Notes under the pieces: generated by a model
Told to the model about the DNA's origin: nothing
Database searches by the model: none
What the model saw: only the letters and a program-made list of their open reading frames with translations
Made by a program: the position numbers and the translations under genes
Assembly (NCBI GenBank): GCA_938003875.1
Contig: CALKWO010000303.1
Location: 1 to 62,663 of the forward strand
DNA: 62,663 nt
Direction: 5' to 3'
Source of the DNA: an uncultured bacterium
GTDB taxonomy: Bacteria > Planctomycetota > Uabimicrobiia > Uabimicrobiales > JABWCH01
Shown here: positions 34,544 through 44,693 of the stretch, piece after piece
How positions within the stretch are numbered: position 1 is the stretch's first letter
Layout: every line of letters begins with the position of its first letter

Positions 34544-36289
34544 TTATTTTTGTGTGGAATCCAAAGAATCCAGTTTGGATTGAAAAGCCTTTGCTTTTTT
34601 TATAAAAGCTTCTATTTCTGTTTTCTTTTGTGAGTGGTTATTCTGGCTATCCAGCAGCGTTTTTTCTCTTTGTTCTATGATAGAACGCAGTGGTGAGAGA
34701 ATGCTTTGCTCTGCCTTCTTATAAAAGCCTTCCATTTTAGCGCGGATTTCTTTGCCGATGCTCTCGACATACTTTTTGTAGTCGTCCAGAACTTTTTGTA
34801 TGAACTTGGGCAGCATACTGAAAAATGCCCACAAAGAAACGCCTATCATTCCCAAAGCGATCAGGTTTGTAAACCAGGAAATATCGATTAGCTTAACAAG
34901 GATAGCAACTAAGGTCAACGCAATGATCCCTCCCAAAACACACAGCACTTTTTTTTGTGCATTTTTCAAAAACTGGCAGGAGTATTCTACCAGGGCAGAG
35001 GGGGAGATTTTTTCTTTTATCAATTCTTCTATCTCTTTTATGCAATCTTGTCTGGAAATTTTTGTTGAAGAATTTTTTTTTACTTCTGAAAATGCGCCCT
35101 GAAATTTTTTTTCAAAAGATTCTAATACCTGCACTTCCAGATTTTGGAAAGAAGAAAAAAGGATTTCCAGTGCCTTTTCCATATTCTGGCTGGAAATTCT
35201 GCCTAAAGGACGAAGCTTGTCTTCATCAATTAGAGCAGCCTGTTTTTTCTTCTTCAAAAGCAAAAAGAGTTGCGCCATCTTAAGATTTTTCTGAAGAAAA
35301 TCTTTCCCCCAGGATTCTATGTCTGCCAGAGGATTTTTGATTTTTTCTACTTGGGCTGTATAGTTGTGCTTTAGGATTCGCTCTTCATAGCCTATAAGCT
35401 TGTTCGTCTCAGAAATAACCTCTTTATCCATTTCCAGCATCTCTTGCTTTTTATTCAGGTTATTGATAGATTTATCCACTATTTTCAGAGCATTGAAAAG
35501 AATCCCAGAAAGTTTCAGCTTGATTTTTTCTCCCTGAGAAAGGACTCGGAAAATATAGTCTTCTACTGCACCGAACTGGCTTTTTTCCCAAAGCTCTGGC
35601 AAGTGGTTTGTTTTGCTTTCTAAGGCTTGTCTGGCGGAAATAGGAAACAGAATAGGCTCAAAATGGAGTAATTTTTTGCAGTTTTCTTTAATGAACTGTG
35701 TCACCTCTTCCACTTCTTCAGGGGTTTTCATATCCACTTTGCTCAGAATAAAAACAATTTTTTTGCCCCATAAGTCCTTGATGAATTCCAGGAATTTCCT
35801 TTCGCTCTCTGTAAAAGGACGGTCTATGGATGTTATAAACAGAACCAGATCAGAGCGTGGAATGAATTTTTCCGTGATTTGTTGGTGTTCCAGAACAAGG
35901 GAATTGGTTCCTGGGGTGTCTACAATGTTAAGGTTTTTCAATGGTTCAAAGGGATAGCGATGTTCCATGACAAAATTTTCCAGAGTCGCGACACTCTCTT
36001 GTTCTCCATAGCGCAGGATATGAATCTTATCTGTTACTGGAGTAACGCCTTCCTTGCAAATCTTTTTTCCCAAAAGCGTATTCACGAAAGAGGATTTTCC
36101 CGATTTTACTTCTCCTACAACCACAAGGAGGAACAATTCTCCTATATGGGCTAAAAGATTGTCCAAGAGTGCTTGCTCGTCTGCATTTTGGGATATAATT
36201 TGCTTCAATTCTTCCAAAAGTGCTACTTCTTCTTTAAAAAGAAGCGTGCCTTCTTTTCCCATGATTTGATCAATATTTTCTTCTAGCAT
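34544..36289 (-). CDS. Dynamin-like GTPase, membrane-associated
   Basis: A 581-residue protein. GTPase domain (about 50-260) has GEVKSGKSSFVN (P-loop), a Thr-containing switch I (GVTPVTDK), DTPGTNS and SKVDM. A helical middle/stalk region follows, then two adjacent hydrophobic segments (about 455-505), as in bacterial dynamin-like proteins that bind membrane, then a C-terminal coiled coil. It probably remodels or tethers membrane, as known for BDLP and DynA. It follows the giant kinase gene by 49 bases; a TATAAT on the minus strand at 36306-36301 lies in that gap but has no clear -35. Confidence 0.88.
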   Translation of the reverse strand: MLEENIDQIMGKEGTLLFKEEVALLEELKQIISQNADEQALLDNLLAHIGELFLLVVVGEVKSGKSSFVNTLLGKKICKEGVTPVTDKIHILRYGEQESVATLENFVMEHRYPFEPLKNLNIVDTPGTNSLVLEHQQITEKFIPRSDLVLFITSIDRPFTESERKFLEFIKDLWGKKIVFILSKVDMKTPEEVEEVTQFIKENCKKLLHFEPILFPISARQALESKTNHLPELWEKSQFGAVEDYIFRVLSQGEKIKLKLSGILFNALKIVDKSINNLNKKQEMLEMDKEVISETNKLIGYEERILKHNYTAQVEKIKNPLADIESWGKDFLQKNLKMAQLFLLLKKKKQAALIDEDKLRPLGRISSQNMEKALEILFSSFQNLEVQVLESFEKKFQGAFSEVKKNSSTKISRQDCIKEIEELIKEKISPSALVEYSCQFLKNAQKKVLCVLGGIIALTLVAILVKLIDISWFTNLIALGMIGVSLWAFFSMLPKFIQKVLDDYKKYVESIGKEIRAKMEGFYKKAEQSILSPLRSIIEQREKTLLDSQNNHSQKKTEIEAFIKKAKAFQSKLDSLDSTQK

Positions 36290-36338
36290 AGTGTTTCTCG
36301 ATTATAAAAATACCCTTTTTGAATTGTATGGCTAGTCC

Positions 36339-39300
36339 CTAGCCTACTTCCTGGTAAATGCTTTCCAGTGCCTGTAATAGCTGTGAAGCACTGCTGAAGC
36401 GTTTTTCGGGTTTTAAGTTGAGCATAGTCATAACTACATCCGATACAGAAGAGGGAATGCTGACTAGTTTATTGACAGGGGTAGGTGTTCGTTTGGTGCG
36501 TACACGTATCAGGTATTCCAGCAGATCTTTACCGCCTGTGCCTTTATAAGTATCCAGATAAGGGGGCATACCTGTAAGCAAATGATAGTATGTCGCTCCT
36601 AAGCTGTAGATGTCTGCACGGAAGTCTATATTCGTGCTTTTTAGCCTTTCAGGAGAAATATAGGGATAGCTACCGACTATAGTATCTTTTTGGGTAACGA
36701 ATATATCTACTTCCCCGCTTTCCGCACGAGCGATTCCCAGGTCGATGAGTTTGATTTTTTGATCGTCTGTAATCTGGATGTTTTCAGGCTTAATATCACG
36801 ATGGATGGTTTGATGATCCCAGATATAGGCAAGAGCGCGTGCACCATGAAGTATGATCTTGGTGGCCCAGGAGCAAGACAATACGCCTGATTTCGCTGAA
36901 TCGAGAATGTCTTTTACACTCTGCCCAGGCAAGTATTCCATGACCATGAAGAATTTGCTCTGGAAACGTCCTTTATCCATTGTGCATATCTGCCTGAGAT
37001 CATATCCTTTGACGATATTGGGATGATTGAATCGAATCAGCATCATCCCTTCCATGAGGAAACGGTTGATGTCGGAAAGGGCACTGAAAAGCGTTGTTTT
37101 GATGGCAACATCCAGGCTATCGTTCAGCCTTTTGCCTCTATAGACTTTACCCATAGCTCCATGCCCTACAATTTCCTGTACCTCATAGAAAGAACCTTCG
37201 CTTCCAGACAAAATTGCTCCTGGATGAATATCGTCATCCAGTGTATACTGATGAGGAATGATATTGTCGTATTGATCCAGAGGCTGCAACTGATAGTGTA
37301 TGTCTTTTTCCTTGTTGAAAAGAATCTTCAGACACTGGAGCTTTCCAGTCAAAACATCGATTCTGGAAGTTTCCCCTATGGCTTTTTGTGGTTCTTCTGC
37401 TTTGATCACAGGTTTTTCAGAAGACCTGGCAAGCATAAAAACACTGGCCGTTTCAGCATATCCATCCGTAAAAAGGATACTGAGTGTATTAGGACAAGAG
37501 GGAACAGTATTTCCCGCAGCAGTAGCCGTTGTAGAAAAAAGAATATCATGCGTTCCCTGATAATGTTTATCTTGTTCTCCATCTTTCAATACGGCAATTT
37601 TCAGGGAGAACATCTTTCCTGCTGTTTCGATGTTTTCATGCTGTGTCTTGATTTTGAACTCTCGCAAGCTTTCCATCATCTTAAAGGCAATTTTATGGGT
37701 AGTTTCCGTTTCTTTTTGGTTATCGAAAGAAAGGAGCGAAATGTGGAGGTTGATAGTACCTATATCAGCATTTTTAGCTATATTGATAAAGAATTCCAGA
37801 GAGCAAGTAGCACCAGGAACCAGAATACTGCGATTGTGAGGATGAGCTGATATTGTAAACTGGCTTGTTATATCTTTGGTATTATGATAGAAATACCAGT
37901 TTATATTTTTGATATTGATTTTTCCATCGCCTATATTGCTGACCTTTATGCTGAAGGTCGCTCCTGTTACACCCTGATAGAGAGTTTCAGGAAATACGAT
38001 TTCCTGGATGGCAATCTGTGCTGGCCGAGGTTTGACGATGATAGGATTGCTCATTCCCTCTTTTTCATTATAGGCAGCGATAAACCTTTCACTGATAGGC
38101 AATTGTTCTGCCAGAGCAGGAGGATAGGTGCATCGAAATTCCAGAGAGCTTAAATCGACTATGCCTTCTTTGAAAAATTTTCCTGGTAAAACATTGCTTA
38201 TTTCTGCTCCCAGCAAGAATACATCTGCTTTTTTGCTTTCGCTATAAATACGGACATCTTCCTGGAAGTCTATTTTTTTGTTGCCATAAATATCGAGGGC
38301 AACAATGCTGTTTTCATGGGTAAAAGAAGTAGAATTGATTTGTGGGTCGTGCAAAGTGAATTTAAAGGTATGCAAATCTGCTGGCTTCACGAAAACAGGC
38401 AGAGAAGCACCTTTGGCCCCGCCCTCCAGCTTTTCTTTAATGGAAATTTCTACTTCTTCGCACGCATTGTATAGGATAAATTCTCTGGAGGTGACTGCCT
38501 GCCCTTTGCTAAAGCTTACGATCAGAATTTCGGGAAATACAGGAGCCTTTTGGTTCGGTGCTGCTTTGGCATTATGGCTGAAAACAAGTGTATATTGCCC
38601 TTCATAGGATGTATCTATCTGCTCATTGAGCAATGTAGTAATCCTCAGACTAAAGGGAACACCAGCCGTTTCCACATTGTGATTTTCACTTTCTACGGTA
38701 AGGGTTCTTCCTACAGGCTCTAAGAAAGTATGGAGAGTACCTTCGAGTTTATGCTCCGATGGGCTTGTGATAAAAATTTGGATTTTTCCTGTAATCTTTC
38801 CAGGAGGAACAGTCTGAGCCACTGTAATCCAGTACAATAGGGCATTGGGACCTGGTTGCACTTTGAATTTATTAGAACTATCGGATTCAAAACGATAGTC
38901 CTCATAATTCTTTCCATCTCGGAAGATATCTGCCTTGACATTTCCGATCTCAACAGCTTCTGCACCATGGTTATGCAAGAATATTTTGATGGGATAAGCA
39001 TGGTTTTGTATGATTTTTTTGGGGCATTCGATTTCTTCAATAGACATATCTACAGGGCTTGGCAGAACAGAAATTTCCTTGCTCAAGAATTCTTTGCCTT
39101 TGTAGGAAAAGGACAGGTTACAGTTGGCTGGCAATTTTTGTTCCAGATCAGAGCATATACTAAAATTTTGGGCAGTTAAATCCAATGTCCCATTTTTGAA
39201 CAGACTGCCAGAAAAAGCAAAAACCGTATTTCCTTTTTGGTCTAGCAAACATCCTTGAATATTTTTCAAGCCAATCTGTATTTCTTCATTGAAGTCGCTT

Positions 39301-42300
39301 TTTAGATTACCAAAAGCATCTAGTGCCTTGACTGTATTTAGGCCCTGTAAAGGCTTTCGGTTCGTTACGTTGGATGCCAGGTTACACTGAAGAGTGTATG
39401 CGGAACTATGCGCTACTTTGATGGGCTGGCTGCTTCCCTGGATGTTGCTGTTTAAAGATCGTATCTTGAATATAGGAGTTTCCGTGGCGTGAAACAATGT
39501 AAAGACCTTAGGTGTCGAAGCTTCCCCATATTCAAAATGGAGAGTGAGTTCCTTAGGAAATTCAGGAGCATTTCCTCCTGGGCTATTTGTTGCATTGGTA
39601 GAAAATTCCAGAGCATAGTCTCCAGAAAAGCCAGGATCTTTTTTTTGGTTGTCCAGATAGGTAAATATTCTGAGAGCAAAAGCGTTCCCTGCGATTTCTA
39701 AATTTTGGTGTTCTGTTTCAGCAAAGAATGCACGCCCCTTAGCTTCTACTTTCCATTGAAATTTCGTTTGTATTTGCAAAGGCAAATTGCTGCGGTTGTC
39801 CAGCCCTGTTATTTTGGCTTCTACAAAGGTAATACCCGTGGGGGCTTTCTGGCTTACCTTGCAGTTATAAATCAATTGCAAGGGAATTCCTGCAATGAGG
39901 GTATTGAGATTACCAGTACCAGGCAAAGCCGTATAATGAGAAGAAATATCTCCTTGTTGCCTAAAGGAAAAAAGTACAGAAGAGATTTCTGCTGGACAAT
40001 CGCCTGTGTTTTCCAATTCCAGGTAAATAGGATAGTTTTCGCCTCCTTGCTCTACTTCTTCAGGATAGCTGCACCGAACAATAGAAATCTGAGCTGGTCT
40101 TGGCAGAATATTCACGGGTTTGCTCTTGCCTTTTTTCTTCCCGCAAGTGACCATGAATTCTTCTTCATAAGGCAGATTGGAGCGTGTGCTGCTGTGATAA
40201 GAAATCTTTAGCTCTTCCAGATCAGCGATTCCATCATGAAATGCTTTAGCTGGTATATTCCCATTTTCTTCTCCCTGTCCATGGATTTCTCCTCTTTTAC
40301 TCATGCAGCTTATAGTACAAGGTTTACAGAAATCTACTATAAGATTGCCATAAGCATCCATTGCCATAATATGGTTGTTCTTTTCAAAAGCAAATGTATT
40401 GACGATTTCTTCTTGCAGCGAAAGCCAGAAAAATTCCAGCTCTGAAGGATATACCTGAAATTCTACACACTCCATCATGGGGCCACCTGGCTCTGGATCG
40501 AATATTCTTACTTTGGGATTTTCTGATGTATTGGTAAAGACAAAGCATGAGGGAATCTCTGCAATTCCTTCTACGAAATTTGCTTCTATCTGTTCTGGAA
40601 TTTGAGGCTCAGAGTCATTGGGAGAGGGAGAAGCTTGCACATCAAAGAATAAAAGATGATCCCCCCAATAGCTTGGATCACAGTCGTCTCTTAAACATGC
40701 AGCGATTTTAATATTCACAGGTTTGCCCGCATACGTTGACAGAGAAGACAGTATTTTAAAACTACGACCACTAGGCACTACATCCCAGGCATACGCACCC
40801 TTTGCCTTACCGATAAGACCCTTGACCAATTCTACCCCGTGTATGGTAAACTGGAATTGCGTGCAGCCTATAGGCGCATCGGACATGATCGTTATGCCAA
40901 AAGGAACCGATAGCTCAGAGTTTGCTGGCAAAAGAAGAATATCAGATTGCTCATAGGATATCTTATAGTATTTGTCTACAGAAATCCCTTTGCAAGAGAT
41001 TCGGTATTGAATCTTAGAAAGATTGATCTGTAAATCATTGTAGGTCAAATTGCTCAAAACGACAATCAAAGAAAAGCTTTTTCCCTGCTCTTCTTTTTCT
41101 GGTGCAATCATCTTTTTTATGCGCATCTTGATAGGATTTTCTTGAATCGCGATAGGTGCGCTTCTTTGTTCTTTGCTCTGGTATGAGATGATGAAAACTT
41201 CGGAAATAGGAAAAGTCCCTTCTTCATCTGCACCATAAGAAAAGTTCAGAGAAGAAATGTCTGCTATCCCTCGGTTGAACGCTTTTCCTGGTATAGTGTT
41301 ACAAGGTACTCCCCCTATGCTGATATCCCCTTTATTGCTTAACGTATGAATCCATACATCCTCATTGAAATCTTTTACAAGATTCCCATATTTATCTATA
41401 GAGCGGATTTCATTTTTGCCCTGAAAAGCATTGTCATTTACCTGGGGAGAGCTGAGCAAAACCTCAAATCCATCCAATGGCCCTGCCTGTATACTGATGG
41501 GCTGACTAATCCCTTTAGGGCCTCCCAGAGCATTTTCTATGGCACTGATCTGGGGAGAATCCAGAGAATTATAGAGAATGAATTCCTTTTTTGTAATTCC
41601 AATGCCTTCAAAAAATTCCACTTCGACTTGCTTGAAAATAATCGCTTCTGGGGAATATTGTGATGTTGTGCTTTCAAAATGGATGATATGAACACCATGA
41701 TAGCCTTTGTCCAGCGTGCCATTAGGCAAATAAGTATACAATTGTAGTGAAAAAGGAATACCTGCTGTTTCTTCTAAGCCATGTTCTGTTTGGACATCGA
41801 AAATCTTTTGATATAGTATCACCCATCTTATCTCGCCTTGTGCCTGTAGCTCCCGTCCATCCAGATCGTCCTGTCCAAAAATTCTGATATACACCTGTGT
41901 CATACCAGGGCTAGCTTCTGGTAAAACGTCTACGCTGAATTGCAATTCTATTTCGCTATTGGCTGGAATGGTATCAGGGTTAGCACTGAATGACTTTATT
42001 CTATAGCAGGAGCTCACATCCTGATTGTTATAGAAGTCAAAATGAAAAGACTGTATTTTGGCTACTGTACCAGGGTTAAAGATTTTGATGGAGATAGGAT
42101 AGTTATCCACACCTTGTTCCAATTCTTTAGGAGCAGAAACCCCTTTAATTATAAGATTTGCAGGCCCATATACTTCTGTTTCCAATTGACAATTCCAGCA
42201 ACGGTACATCTTGCCTCGTGTCTTCAAAGAAAGGTTCAAAGGTGTCTGGCAATGTTTACAGTTTATTTCCAGACGTTTTTGCACTTGCCCTGGTATCTTG

Positions 42301-42410
42301 CAAAATCTTCCGCAACGGTCACATTTCATAATCCTATCAACATCACTCGGAAATACTTGCAACGTATTGCCACAATTCATGCAAGTGAAGGGTACTTTAT
42401 CATTGGACAT
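36339..42410 (-). CDS. Giant zinc-ribbon / beta-sandwich-repeat / Ser-Thr kinase
   Basis: A 2023-residue protein. The N-terminus (about 10-75) has paired CxxC motifs (CMNCG, CDRCG, CKHC, CWNC), that is, two zinc ribbons. Then come five repeat units about 345 residues long. Each has a CARDB-like Ig domain, a domain around ETAGxPFSL (near 207, 558, 900, 1243 and 1595) and a domain around DxYGNxxxDF. The kinase is C-terminal (about 1745-2015), with GHGAMGKVY, VAIKTT, HRDIKPEN and DLG in place of DFG; it should be active. I find no signal peptide or membrane segment. Such beta domains are usually extracellular, so a cytosolic location is surprising. The ATG follows AGGAG at 9 bases. Confidence 0.85.
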   Translation of the reverse strand: MSNDKVPFTCMNCGNTLQVFPSDVDRIMKCDRCGRFCKIPGQVQKRLEINCKHCQTPLNLSLKTRGKMYRCWNCQLETEVYGPANLIIKGVSAPKELEQGVDNYPISIKIFNPGTVAKIQSFHFDFYNNQDVSSCYRIKSFSANPDTIPANSEIELQFSVDVLPEASPGMTQVYIRIFGQDDLDGRELQAQGEIRWVILYQKIFDVQTEHGLEETAGIPFSLQLYTYLPNGTLDKGYHGVHIIHFESTTSQYSPEAIIFKQVEVEFFEGIGITKKEFILYNSLDSPQISAIENALGGPKGISQPISIQAGPLDGFEVLLSSPQVNDNAFQGKNEIRSIDKYGNLVKDFNEDVWIHTLSNKGDISIGGVPCNTIPGKAFNRGIADISSLNFSYGADEEGTFPISEVFIISYQSKEQRSAPIAIQENPIKMRIKKMIAPEKEEQGKSFSLIVVLSNLTYNDLQINLSKIQYRISCKGISVDKYYKISYEQSDILLLPANSELSVPFGITIMSDAPIGCTQFQFTIHGVELVKGLIGKAKGAYAWDVVPSGRSFKILSSLSTYAGKPVNIKIAACLRDDCDPSYWGDHLLFFDVQASPSPNDSEPQIPEQIEANFVEGIAEIPSCFVFTNTSENPKVRIFDPEPGGPMMECVEFQVYPSELEFFWLSLQEEIVNTFAFEKNNHIMAMDAYGNLIVDFCKPCTISCMSKRGEIHGQGEENGNIPAKAFHDGIADLEELKISYHSSTRSNLPYEEEFMVTCGKKKGKSKPVNILPRPAQISIVRCSYPEEVEQGGENYPIYLELENTGDCPAEISSVLFSFRQQGDISSHYTALPGTGNLNTLIAGIPLQLIYNCKVSQKAPTGITFVEAKITGLDNRSNLPLQIQTKFQWKVEAKGRAFFAETEHQNLEIAGNAFALRIFTYLDNQKKDPGFSGDYALEFSTNATNSPGGNAPEFPKELTLHFEYGEASTPKVFTLFHATETPIFKIRSLNSNIQGSSQPIKVAHSSAYTLQCNLASNVTNRKPLQGLNTVKALDAFGNLKSDFNEEIQIGLKNIQGCLLDQKGNTVFAFSGSLFKNGTLDLTAQNFSICSDLEQKLPANCNLSFSYKGKEFLSKEISVLPSPVDMSIEEIECPKKIIQNHAYPIKIFLHNHGAEAVEIGNVKADIFRDGKNYEDYRFESDSSNKFKVQPGPNALLYWITVAQTVPPGKITGKIQIFITSPSEHKLEGTLHTFLEPVGRTLTVESENHNVETAGVPFSLRITTLLNEQIDTSYEGQYTLVFSHNAKAAPNQKAPVFPEILIVSFSKGQAVTSREFILYNACEEVEISIKEKLEGGAKGASLPVFVKPADLHTFKFTLHDPQINSTSFTHENSIVALDIYGNKKIDFQEDVRIYSESKKADVFLLGAEISNVLPGKFFKEGIVDLSSLEFRCTYPPALAEQLPISERFIAAYNEKEGMSNPIIVKPRPAQIAIQEIVFPETLYQGVTGATFSIKVSNIGDGKINIKNINWYFYHNTKDITSQFTISAHPHNRSILVPGATCSLEFFINIAKNADIGTINLHISLLSFDNQKETETTHKIAFKMMESLREFKIKTQHENIETAGKMFSLKIAVLKDGEQDKHYQGTHDILFSTTATAAGNTVPSCPNTLSILFTDGYAETASVFMLARSSEKPVIKAEEPQKAIGETSRIDVLTGKLQCLKILFNKEKDIHYQLQPLDQYDNIIPHQYTLDDDIHPGAILSGSEGSFYEVQEIVGHGAMGKVYRGKRLNDSLDVAIKTTLFSALSDINRFLMEGMMLIRFNHPNIVKGYDLRQICTMDKGRFQSKFFMVMEYLPGQSVKDILDSAKSGVLSCSWATKIILHGARALAYIWDHQTIHRDIKPENIQITDDQKIKLIDLGIARAESGEVDIFVTQKDTIVGSYPYISPERLKSTNIDFRADIYSLGATYYHLLTGMPPYLDTYKGTGGKDLLEYLIRVRTKRTPTPVNKLVSIPSSVSDVVMTMLNLKPEKRFSSASQLLQALESIYQEVG

Positions 42411-42432
42411 CTGAGCTTCTCCTAGAACATGC

Positions 42433-42879
42433 TTATTTTGTAAATAATTGTGTAAAAGACCAAAGCAAAAAAGTTACAAGCACAAAATAAACAAAAAAAA
42501 TAACGCCTTCCATCCCATTTTTTGATGTATTTGCTTCTTCCATGCGATCCAGGCGAATTTCCATAGTGTCACTTATAGAATCGCAAAAGGTCAATGTGTG
42601 TTTTCCTATGTGGATTTTATCTCCATGAAGTAGCCTGACATCATCATAAACAATTTGAGAATTGACTAAGGTTCCATTTTTGCTTTTGTTATACAATTGC
42701 CATTTCCCCATACCCTGCTCTTCTAGTACAACATGCACACGGGATATGGTAGGCTCTGGGAAAAAGATATGGGTGTCATCCCCTTCTTCCGAGAGTCCTC
42801 TCCCTACCACCATAAGCTGGTACAAAGGAATATTTTTTCCAATTTGATTATAGATTAAATAGGCCTTACTAGATTCCAT
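42433..42879 (-). CDS. FHA-domain protein with C-terminal membrane anchor
   Basis: A 148-residue protein. FHA domain (about 20-100) shows VVGRGLSEEGDD, PTISRVHVVL and NKSKNGTLVN, the pThr-binding residues R, S, H and N. A membrane segment lies at the very C-terminus (about 126-145), so the FHA domain should be held on the cytoplasmic face. The ATG at 42879 is chosen for the protein start at the FHA fold and an AGAAG site; the frame continues 40 codons upstream without protein-like sequence. It is the first gene of the operon, 22 bases before the giant kinase, and it could recruit phosphorylated kinase. Confidence 0.82.
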   Translation of the reverse strand: MESSKAYLIYNQIGKNIPLYQLMVVGRGLSEEGDDTHIFFPEPTISRVHVVLEEQGMGKWQLYNKSKNGTLVNSQIVYDDVRLLHGDKIHIGKHTLTFCDSISDTMEIRLDRMEEANTSKNGMEGVIFFVYFVLVTFLLWSFTQLFTK

Positions 42880-42987
42880 GAAAATTCTTTCTTCTAGTGA
42901 AAATTGCTTTTGAAATATTTCTAGCAAAAAAAAAACTCTATAGTATAATAAATTAGCGATGCTGGATGTGGAAAGTTTGCATCTACC

Positions 42988-43005
42988 GCCACGGGGCAAC
43001 GCCCT
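42988..43005. repeat. CAGGGGC-family hairpin, degenerate copy
   Basis: An imperfect hairpin, CCACGGGGC with GCCCTGGG, lies upstream of the FHA gene in the gap between divergent genes. It looks like a decayed member of the family at 8972 and 22650. Confidence 0.35.
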
Positions 43006-43094
43006 GGGAAATCATTTTACCATTTTTTCTTGAGAATCAAAGGGTATTTTCTTTTTTCTGAATAACAAAACTGTTTTGGAGGAAGTCTTACAAC

Positions 43095-44666
43095 ATGGCT
43101 ATAGTAATCTCTAAAAAAATTTTTTTTCTTTGCTTATTTATTTTTGTGTCTTTGTTGGGAGCAGAGGAATCTCTGTTTATCCAGGGGGTTGTATATGAAG
43201 ATTTAGATCGGGATGGGAATCGAGGGATTCAAGAGCCTGGAATTCCTGGAGTGATGGTTTCAAACCAAAGAGAGGTAGTTCTCACAGATGAAAAAGGATA
43301 CTATCGCCTGCCATTAGCAGAAGATTGTGTTATTTTTATAACAAAACCTTCTGAATATGATGTGTCTTCATCGCATCTTCAACTGCCTCAGTTCTATTTC
43401 CTTTATAAAAAAAATCCCTCTCCTGAACTTTACTATAAAGGCATTCCTGTTACACAAAAGGTTCCTGAATCTCTGGATTTCGCTCTCTATCGCTCTACGA
43501 AAAAAGACAATTTTCAAATTCTGGTACTGGCTGATCCACAATCGGAGACAGTACAAGAGATAGACTATGTCCGCCAGGATCTTGTAGAAGAAGTTGCTGG
43601 CAAGGATATGGCTTTTGGGGTCGTCTTAGGGGATATTGTTTTTGATCGTCCTAATTTATGGGATTATCATAATCCTATCATGGCACAGATGGGATTTCCT
43701 GTTTACAACGCTCTGGGAAATCATGATGTCAACTATGATGCAGCAGACGACGATCATTCCATCGAAACTTTCTGTCGGATATTTGGCCCCAATTACTATT
43801 CTTTTGATTATGGACAGGTACATTTTATCGTTCTGGACAGTGTCCATTTTTTTATTAACAAAGAAAAAAAAGCGGACTATGAAGGGCTTTTAGGAGAAAA
43901 ACAACTCCAATGGTTGCGCAATGATATTGCGCAAGTTCCTGAAGAAAAACTTGTTGTTTTATGCATGCATATACCCTTTGATAGCTATACCGCGAGCGGA
44001 AGACGGGATGCGATAGGAGATAGAGACAAAGCCTATGAAATTCTAAAACACCGCAAACAGGTTCTGGCATTGACAGGCCATAACCATCAGCAAGAGCAGA
44101 ACTTCTATGGCAAAGAAAATGGGTGGAAGGGAGAAAATCCTTTACATCAGATCATCTGCACTGCTCTCTGTGGAGCCTGGTGGGGCGGACCTTTGGATGA
44201 GCGAGGTGTTCCTCTTTCCTACCAACAAGACGGCGTTCCTAATGGCTATTACATTTTTTCTTTTGAAGGAACAAAATATACTTCCACGCTAAAAATTTCA
44301 GGGAAGCCTGCTGATTACCAGATGCAGATTCATTCTCCTGGTGGTGTTCTCACAAAGCAGGAAGCCAGCAAATCCAACATCATAGTGAATGTTTTCGATC
44401 ATAATTCTAAAACTCGTACATTCTATTCTCTGGATGGTGGGCCTTTTGCACCTTTGGAAAATGTCTATGCCAAAGACCCTATGGCTATCAGCCTTTATAG
44501 CTCCGATACAACGGCAAAAAAACCCTGGGTGCGTGCAGAAAAAACATGGAATATCTGGAAAGCCCCTTTGCCAAAATTAAGTGAAGGAGCGCACCGCCTC
44601 CGAGTACAGACAACCGACCAATATGGCCGCACTTTTGAAAGTTACCGAATCTTTTGGGTTAAATAA
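43095..44666 (+). CDS. Exported calcineurin-like metallophosphoesterase
   Basis: A 523-residue protein with a signal peptide (about 1-23). A SdrD-B-like beta domain follows (about 28-90; VYEDLDRDGNRGIQEPGIPGV, which resembles a calcium-binding loop). The metallophosphatase core (about 135-360) has LADPQ, GDIVFD, GNHD and LTGHNH metal ligands. A C-terminal beta domain follows. The substrate is probably a phospho- or glycan ester outside the inner membrane; members of this group are not well characterised. The ATG follows GGAGG at 11 bases. It is the first of three plus-strand genes. Confidence 0.85.
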   Translation: MAIVISKKIFFLCLFIFVSLLGAEESLFIQGVVYEDLDRDGNRGIQEPGIPGVMVSNQREVVLTDEKGYYRLPLAEDCVIFITKPSEYDVSSSHLQLPQFYFLYKKNPSPELYYKGIPVTQKVPESLDFALYRSTKKDNFQILVLADPQSETVQEIDYVRQDLVEEVAGKDMAFGVVLGDIVFDRPNLWDYHNPIMAQMGFPVYNALGNHDVNYDAADDDHSIETFCRIFGPNYYSFDYGQVHFIVLDSVHFFINKEKKADYEGLLGEKQLQWLRNDIAQVPEEKLVVLCMHIPFDSYTASGRRDAIGDRDKAYEILKHRKQVLALTGHNHQQEQNFYGKENGWKGENPLHQIICTALCGAWWGGPLDERGVPLSYQQDGVPNGYYIFSFEGTKYTSTLKISGKPADYQMQIHSPGGVLTKQEASKSNIIVNVFDHNSKTRTFYSLDGGPFAPLENVYAKDPMAISLYSSDTTAKKPWVRAEKTWNIWKAPLPKLSEGAHRLRVQTTDQYGRTFESYRIFWVK

Positions 44667-44693
44667 TTTATACTCGTCTGTAGAATATTTGCT

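Noticed and set aside
37023..37850. Long plus-strand open frame of 275 codons opposite the giant kinase
   Set aside because: It has no recognisable domain and no neighbour on its strand, and it lies wholly within a well-supported gene. It is a shadow frame.
42880..42999. N-terminal extension of the FHA protein
   Set aside because: The upstream codons include an A-run and a repeat-like hairpin. The FHA fold begins just after the ATG at 42879.
43095..44666. Calcineurin-like enzyme as a phosphoprotein phosphatase partner of the kinases
   Set aside because: It is exported, so it cannot reach cytoplasmic phosphothreonines.
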